Positions 8,025-13,476 of a stretch of 13,476 nt of DNA are shown one piece after another. Where the stretch lies: the NCBI RefSeq assembly GCF_000003605.2, contig NW_003130856.1, forward strand, positions 131,552-145,027. The letters are read 5' to 3'. The position numbers and the translations under genes are program-made. This DNA is from Saccoglossus kowalevskii. Lineage: Eukaryota > Hemichordata > Enteropneusta > Harrimaniidae. The stretch's first letter is position 1. Each line of letters begins with the position of its first letter. A model generated the notes under the pieces. It was not told where the DNA came from, did no database searches, and worked only from the letters and a program-made list of their open reading frames with translations.

Positions 8025-8756
8025 AAGGTATTAGTTAAAAAATCATTTCTATTTCATTTTTTTTCTTCATATCTCACAGCTGTTGACGAACGCAATGGTT
8101 CTGTTTTTTGTGATCGTTGAATGAATTGCCTTGTGAGCTGGTATGTACATTTCGTGATTTCAGTTATGCTGATGTTGACTCGAACATCGTTATCTCATAT
8201 TAACATTACTTCGTTAAATATCAACTCCAAAAAAATGTAAACATCGATCACGCGATTCTCAAATGTGTATTTTTACAGAAAAATAAAAATGATTAATTTG
8301 CATCCAAGTGTATTTACCTATATTTCATAAATGGCTGACTGACGAATATTGTATTATAATGTAATAACCTTTTCCATGTATGCATTGTGTTTATGAATAT
8401 TTAATTGACAAGCTAATGCGATTAGACACATTACCATACAGATTGTATTTATATCGTTAACCCGTGTGGGTACCATGGCGGTCGACGCAACAGGATCATG
8501 AGATATCCCCAATGCTTTAATACATGTACAACCATGGACGTACTACTTCATTATAGTGGGTCCATGATCGAACTCTGCAAGGCGATGGTAGCTAATAATA
8601 GTGGTCCTTGAAAGTATTATTGTTTTTAAAAAAAAATACAGATAATTGAGCGTGTCAAAGACTTGTGCACAGACCCTGATTTGTGGATAACTCGTAAATG
8701 CTAACACATGTGGTCTACATATCATACATTATAAAGGTGTAATAGCAGCAGATTTG
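8025..8756. other. AT-rich stretch without recognisable genes
   Basis: No exon or RNA gene was found. The 60-residue minus frame at 8543-8725 looks like chance. Confidence 0.5.
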
Positions 8757-8764
8757 TGACGTCA
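8757..8764. promoter_or_regulatory. CRE octamer 1 (TGACGTCA)
   Basis: This is a perfect full-site cAMP response element, in the context TTGTGACGTCACTG. It lies 977 bp upstream of the ATG at 9734 and is the first of three identical octamers before that exon. CREB/ATF bZIP dimers bind this palindrome in animals. Confidence 0.45.
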
Positions 8765-8867
8765 CTGTTATATTGATCAAAGATGCTTTAAATATCAAAC
8801 ATATTGGTTTTCCACCTCACGTGCATTGATAAACGCATGTGGTGGCATTTTATTCATTGTGTCATGC

Positions 8868-8875
8868 TGACGTCA
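8868..8875. promoter_or_regulatory. CRE octamer 2 (TGACGTCA)
   Basis: This is the second perfect CRE, 111 bp from the first, in the context GCTGACGTCACTAACG. Both share the extended form TGACGTCACT. An E-box CACGTG lies about 45 bp upstream (8818-8823). Confidence 0.45.
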
Positions 8876-9560
8876 CTAACGTGTAGTGGGAAGTACCCCC
8901 GTAATACGGGAAGTTCACAGAAAATACGGAAGTCGCTTTGTATGTTAAAAATCCGCCACTTCGTCATTGGATCAAACGTAGCACTCCAGGTAAAATTTAA
9001 CATGTTGAATTATACACAAGCTCGCATATAGCTTGGAATCGTTAGTGACACCGTTAATTCAACAATTATTAACTTTTCATGGTGTTTTATTTTTGGATAT
9101 TACTAGTAGCAGGTATGAGACGTTTCTCACCTGCTGGCTGTTCTATCATGTGTCAACAATTTTAAATGGTTTGATTATTCGCAACAAAAATATCAACTCT
9201 TTATAACTAAATTAAATTCACGATCACCTGTGATTTAGATAAGTTTACTACGTTGTGGAAAATACTAAGATTTCTACGACTTTGGGTAAAATCAGTCGAT
9301 ACAAGGTGTATGTGTGGGGAGAGTGATAGCTAACAGACTCTCCGCGCATTGTCTAAAGTACGTGGAAAATACTACTTTTCTGTGGGGAGAAAAACTAGGA
9401 TAAGTATTAAAAGAAGCTTCGGCAATTTATTTTGTTGAATTATACTTAGCTAATGGCGGTTGTACGTATATTATATTTGTTATCTAACTAAACTTGATAT
9501 AAATGGTAGATACTTGATCGAATTTGGCAAAGAGGAATAGGGGTACTTTACTTCCCACTG

Positions 9561-9568
9561 TATATAAT
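9561..9568 (+). promoter_or_regulatory. TATA-like box upstream of the signal-peptide exon
   Basis: TATATAAT lies 173 bp before the ATG. If used, transcription would start near 9590-9595, on top of the third CRE. An alternative initiator-like TCAGTG is at 9641-9646 with no good TATA at the right distance. The start site is therefore unresolved. Confidence 0.3.
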
Positions 9569-9588
9569 GCAATCGCCCACATATCCGA

Positions 9589-9596
9589 TGACGTCA
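9589..9596. promoter_or_regulatory. CRE octamer 3 (TGACGTCA)
   Basis: This is the third perfect CRE, in the context GATGACGTCATGA and 138 bp upstream of the ATG. That distance is typical for a functional proximal CRE. Downstream, GGCCATATTGGCC (9650-9662) holds a YY1-like GCCATATT and has GGCCA/TGGCC symmetry in the presumed 5' leader. Confidence 0.5.
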
Positions 9597-9733
9597 TGAT
9601 TTAATATTCAAGGCTGAGCTTCATTAGGAAAACAAGCGAGTCAGTGGACGGCCATATTGGCCTAAAATTTCGTGTTTTTTAATCCGTTTTAAAGAAATAT
9701 CTGTTCATTATTAGGACTCAAGACAACGTGAAC

Positions 9734-9815
9734 ATGCTTTTTAGCTTACGAAGGATATACGGGTTCGCGGTGGTGCTGATTTTCCTGAGGATAGGATCTG
9801 TTCTCAGCGAAAATG
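9734..9815 (+). CDS. Signal-peptide first exon of a secreted or membrane protein (partial)
   Basis: The ATG at 9734 has A at -3 and opens a typical eukaryotic signal peptide. A basic start, MLFSLRRIYG, is followed by a hydrophobic stretch at residues 11-24 (FAVVLIFL, then IGSVL). A good cleavage site follows Ser25 (VLS|EN). One arginine (residue 19) in the hydrophobic core is unusual. After GAA AAT G comes GTATGT, a good splice donor, so the exon ends at 9815 in phase 1. Phase 1 just after a signal peptide is the common arrangement in animal secreted and receptor genes. The start at 9734 is preferred over the upstream in-frame GTG at 9728 because it is an ATG with a favourable context. The remaining exons lie beyond the right edge, so the protein's identity is unknown. 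Unspliced, the frame stays open to a TGA at 10058-10060, giving 108 residues with six cysteines after the signal peptide. This is a less likely single-exon alternative. Confidence 0.5.
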
Positions 9816-11833
9816 GTATGTATACATTTTCTTTGGTGTGTCATTTCATTTTGCCGTCTTGGATATTTTGCCATTCATCTCTCGCGCCTGCTTGTCCCTC
9901 TTCTAGAAATTGGGTGTTGTCCCTCGAACGTTATACTGAATTCCTTCTCGTGCGGATAGACATAAGTGTTCTGTCATGTGATTTATTGTGGATAAAATGT
10001 TGCAGTGGACAGCTTGGTGGCTATTTTAACGATAATTCTGTGCGTGACCTGAACTACTGAACGCATGTCGAAGGAGGCTTTGTGTGGGGCCAGACCGAGG
10101 GACAAAGCTTGTGTCATTACTAACTATAACTTCTACGACTCTTTTTCCATTTATTTGCGAGCGAAAACAAAAATAAGTAAACGATAATATAGTTACGATG
10201 TCGAAATTACAATGCTATTAGAGTTTGTTTCGCCCTCAGACGGATGTGCCGAACGTCTCATGATAATTTTGCTATTCTTCAGTTTTAACAAAATGGCGAT
10301 TCGGATGAGTCAATATCTTCCAACTGGAAAATTCATTAGTTTTCTTTATCAAATACTACTCTCCTGTATGTTTTTGTTCGTATATTATCTACATAAAATG
10401 TTATTATTCTAATCTAAACACGTCCGATATGTTAACAAAGGTAATTCAATTCTTTCTTCATATTGTCGATATCGCAATCGAACTCGGTCTCAGTGACATT
10501 GGTTAACTTGTTTGGCTTCATTTTCTGTCTGTAAATAGTTCACCACTTCATTTTTATTTAACATACAATTGGCACGGATGTCGTGTAGACAATACTGTAT
10601 TGCATATTGTATTGGTCGTGTTTGTTGCTACATTGGTTCGAGGCAATGTTTTTAGCATATATCACGGCTGCGCAAATGTGGACCTCTGGACCGTATGTAT
10701 TTTGGTAGCAAATTCTGTACATGTTCGTCGGAACTAATAAAACTAACCGGAAGTCCTTTGATCTAACTTCCAAGACTAGAATTATGACTAGCCAGTTTCC
10801 TTCCTACTCCAAACCTGTTATTAATTTATTAAGTCCTTTATCTGTTCTAAGAGCTAGGTTTGTGTTGCTAAGCTGCAAGCTGAGGTCTGAATTACATGAC
10901 TACATTCGAGTTTTCAAGGTGGTGGGTCATTAATGGTGCTAGTAAACCAAAATTCCATTTTTACTTGATGTACAGTCTGTATTGTAGATGCTTAAAATTG
11001 GCTAGTATTTGCCAAGCTCCAAAGATCAGACTCTCCACTGTGGCACTGAAAGGAGGCATAATCATGAGATTGCATTGAAAGTAAGATGACATGCAGATAT
11101 CTGCCATTGTGAATGTACAATGTCAATGTTAAGTGCCTGTTGATTGACAGTTCACTCTGTACTAGTGCATCCTTTTAACAAATCAGTGGCTTCTGTTAAT
11201 GGACCAGTTCACTAATGTTACTAACTTCGATCTCATTCAATATAACATAATGTGTTGACGCTTGTTGGCACCTTTGGCCCCCAAAAAATGTGTGGATATG
11301 TAAACATGCTCTTCCAAATAATGGTAGGGTGAGTCAGATTTAAAAGTTTGTTTTCGACGCGCATCTTATTTGCACTATGTCACTGAACACCTAGTACCGA
11401 CGTTTAAATGTGTTAAGTTCTAAATTTGGCAAAAAATGTTGGATAATAAATTTAGTGTCATTGAAATTTTGAGTGATTTTGTGCAATTTTTTCATGTTTG
11501 GCTCCAAAAAAGTTCAAGTAGGAAATAAGTCTTGGATAGGATAAGGTCATCAAACAGCAAAACGAAGTGTGTATTAGGCCTTTGCTGAGAGAATGGATTT
11601 GTTGAAAATCTGTTCCTTCACATGTATGGCAAGTGGAATTGTAAGCAGTCAATATTTGACCCTGCTGATTAAACATGCATTTTACTGTATGTTGATTGAT
11701 AATTTTACCTGTACGAGTATGTGCATGCATGCATGGTTGATGTCAATCAATTGATGTACTAGTATATATCCTCCATTATAAAATGAACTCTGTAGCATAT
11801 CATACTGTTGAGAATACTGTAAAGAGGTTAATT
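9816..11833 (+). other. Presumed start of intron 1
   Basis: If the exon call is right, this begins with the donor GTATGT. No acceptor followed by credible coding sequence was found. Open frames at 10212-10412, 10558-10773 (minus), 10721-10933, 10896-11078 and 11458-11730 (minus) overlap one another or lack any domain, and read as chance. An ETS consensus, ACCGGAAGT, lies at 10746-10754. A short GCATGCATGCATG run is near 11722. Confidence 0.4.
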
Positions 11834-12010
11834 ATTCACTGTGTTTTAATTTTGCTTATTTCGCTGACTGGAAAATGCGCTAAATTAAAACCCAGTGAAT
11901 ATGTAAAATTTAGCATAGAACACATTATCTAAATGATAAAACCGTGAATTTAAAACCCAATGAATATGCCTGAAATGGTTAATCAGCGAAATTTAAACCC
12001 AGTGAAAATT
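11834..12010. repeat. Hairpin-forming repeat with three copies of a TTTAAACCCAGTGAA motif
   Basis: The arm at 11834-11850 (ATTCACTGTGTTTTAAT) pairs with 11884-11900 (ATTAAAACCCAGTGAAT) with one mismatch, across a 33-base loop; weaker pairing extends on both sides. The right-arm motif recurs at about 11947-11967 (TTTAAAACCCAATGAATATG) and 11989-12010 (ATTTAAACCCAGTGAAAATT). So one motif appears four times, once inverted. GCGCTAAAT and CAGCGAAAT recur before two of the copies. It resembles the remains of a short palindromic interspersed repeat; its family is not identified. Confidence 0.7.
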
Positions 12011-12980
12011 GGTCATTTGACAGTATCAAGCTGATCGTCATGCATGATTTTGACAAATGAAGTGTTAATTTGTCGGCCATTGTTGAGGGTAGCAGTTTTG
12101 AACTTAGTTGAAGGGAAGATGTGTTAATTGGTCATTGGGGAACGGCATATCATAGATTCTATAAGGTTCAAATAGAGTAGTTGTATTCAAGTGATTACCT
12201 TGCCCTGCAAGCCAGTGACGAGAACACTTTGTTGCTGTATTGGCTGCTATACTTGTGTGAAAATCGCAGGCCAGCGCAATGCGCACATACAAATATGCAA
12301 TACTACATTGTTTATGTGAATTGAACTACTGGTAATTCTCTGTATTGAAACGGGTCAGTGGTGCAGTAGATTACTAGGATTTATGTTTGGATGAAAAATC
12401 AGAAAACTAAACTGTACAATAGATACACAATAGAGATTCTCTTGCATCAAGGGGTTACACCTATACCTGCTCAAAGTACCATATATTGGGAGTAATCCTA
12501 TGGTCCTTGAAGTTTATTTGCTGTATATTTAAATTAGGATGTTACATGGGTGTTTAAAGGCCATGTTTTGCAGCACGACTCCAAGATGTAGTCTTTGTTT
12601 TGGAGTATGGTTTCCAATTTGTGTTTTGATCCTTCTTTGACCAGTAATCTCAGCGCATCTGTAATTTATTTATCGTGAATGTTGCTTGAAATAACTTCTG
12701 TTATATTCAGCGAGTCATAAAAATTCCTATTTTTAGTTAGCTAAAGCAAAAACCAATATGATTTGATGGTTTTTTTTTGTTACTTTAATTAGATGTTGAG
12801 AAAGTACATGTAATGTCTGTTTAGAAGAACCCTTATAAAACCCTACCTGGGCCTGCTCATAAATTGACTGTTTTGAGTTTAAAAGGTTAAGGATCTCTGT
12901 GCTTACAAGGTTATTTGTAACATAACAGTGTTAATTTGGCAGCAACTGCTTGCTGTGGCCCATGCACACATAAACCGAAA
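12011..12980. other. AT-rich stretch without recognisable genes
   Basis: This region is presumably intronic. The minus-strand frame at 12104-12292 has no motif. No acceptor site with convincing downstream coding, RNA gene or long repeat was seen. Confidence 0.5.
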
Positions 12981-13000
12981 ATCACATCACATCACATCAT
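12981..13000. repeat. (ATCAC)4 microsatellite
   Basis: Four tandem pentamers, the last with one change (ATCAT). A short CACACACACA run follows near 13022. Confidence 0.85.
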
Positions 13001-13330
13001 ATTCTACTTAATAATTTTGACCACACACACATGCCTGTTGTGCTCTACTGGGTCAACATTGTACCTCAGTTTTATAATTTTAAAACCTTGAAATCATCTG
13101 ATATCAATTGGTAATATATTTCTTGTGAACAAAAAAAAGCGATAGGGTCAACTTGCTACCCATAAACAAGTTTCACCTGGTGAACTCTATTCTGTTGACT
13201 TGTAATCAAGTACTAAATCATGGTCATTGCAAATGTATTAATCGTCTTGAAAGCAATAATTTTTCCAGCCATTTTTGTAGCCCCGGATCCCTGTGTAGTT
13301 TTGGTGTGTTTACCAGGGTTCTCCCCAGGG

Positions 13331-13420
13331 CTTTTTAGCGCCGAGGTCCGCGGCGCTATACCTGTGAATCTCGGCGCTTCACTTGGGACCTCGGCGCTAT
13401 GTGTTCCCACCTCGGCGCTT
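13331..13420. repeat. GC-rich 21-bp periodic repeat with a hairpin start
   Basis: The core CGGCGCT occurs at 13351, 13372, 13392 and 13413, spaced 21, 20 and 21 bp. The longer core CTCGGCGCT appears in the last three. An inverted copy, AGCGCCGAGGT (about 13337-13347), precedes the first core and can pair with it or with ACCTCGGCGCT further on. The block follows CAGGGTTCTCCCCAGGG, itself GC-rich. Read on the minus strand (13213-13437) it gives roughly seven-residue repeats (SAEVGTH, SAEVPSE), but without any coding support. It probably belongs to an interspersed element that may continue past the right edge. Confidence 0.75.
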
Positions 13421-13476
13421 GATTTCATATTTGACATGCCAATATCAGATGTGAAAAAGCTTTGTTCGCCACGCCG

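Noticed and set aside
9318-9343. GGAGAGT/ACTCTCC hairpin with a 12-base loop as a terminator or RNA element
   Set aside because: A seven-base stem is common by chance and no transcript context supports it.
10630-10650. GGTTCGAGG as a tRNA T-loop or SINE B-box
   Set aside because: No matching A-box, acceptor stem or anticodon arm could be found at a suitable distance.
11458-11730. 90-residue minus-strand frame
   Set aside because: No domain, start context or splice sites support it; a frame of this length is expected by chance in 13 kb.
13213-13437. 74-residue minus-strand frame with SAEV repeats
   Set aside because: The repeats reflect the 21-bp DNA period, which happens to be a multiple of three; nothing indicates translation.

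Overview
The window looks like non-coding metazoan nuclear DNA. It is AT-rich, has no run of adjacent genes, and carries a tandem satellite, several small inverted-repeat elements, microsatellites, and one plausible first exon with a GT splice donor. The style suggests a repeat-rich invertebrate, probably marine, but the taxon is a low-confidence inference. No rRNA, tRNA, CRISPR array or prokaryotic gene organisation was found.

Layout. Bases 1-970 are the end of a 72-bp satellite array that runs off the left edge. It has a dimeric A/B alternation and a nested 287-bp higher-order period. Bases 971-2163 show nothing recognisable. Bases 2164-2919 hold a cluster of miniature elements: two TTAA-bounded inverted-repeat elements with related termini (2482-2645 and 2787-2919), plus an 85-bp diverged fragment of the first (2164-2248). 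Bases 2920-5037 are AT-rich, with degenerate repeats and a perfect RFX X-box-like palindrome. Then come a three-copy 28-bp tandem repeat (5038-5120), a 348-bp inverted-repeat element (5283-5630), a 32-bp perfect palindrome (5920-5951) and a possible 851-bp element with 15-bp exact inverted ends (6329-7179). An (AAT)9 microsatellite and a knot of palindromes next to an octamer site follow.

The only gene I can argue for begins near 9.6 kb on the + strand. An ATG at 9734 opens a typical signal peptide, which ends at a consensus-like splice donor (9815|9816) in phase 1, as is usual for a signal-peptide exon. Three perfect CRE octamers (TGACGTCA) lie within about 1 kb upstream, and a TATA-like box lies 170 bp upstream. 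The rest of the window (9816-13476) would be the start of intron 1. It contains a hairpin-prone repeat (11834-12010), a short microsatellite and a GC-rich 21-bp periodic repeat at the right edge. The mature protein lies outside the window, so its function cannot be stated.

No complete novel system is visible. The points most worth checking are the satellite's higher-order structure, the related TTAA elements, and the CRE-rich promoter of a putative secreted or membrane protein.
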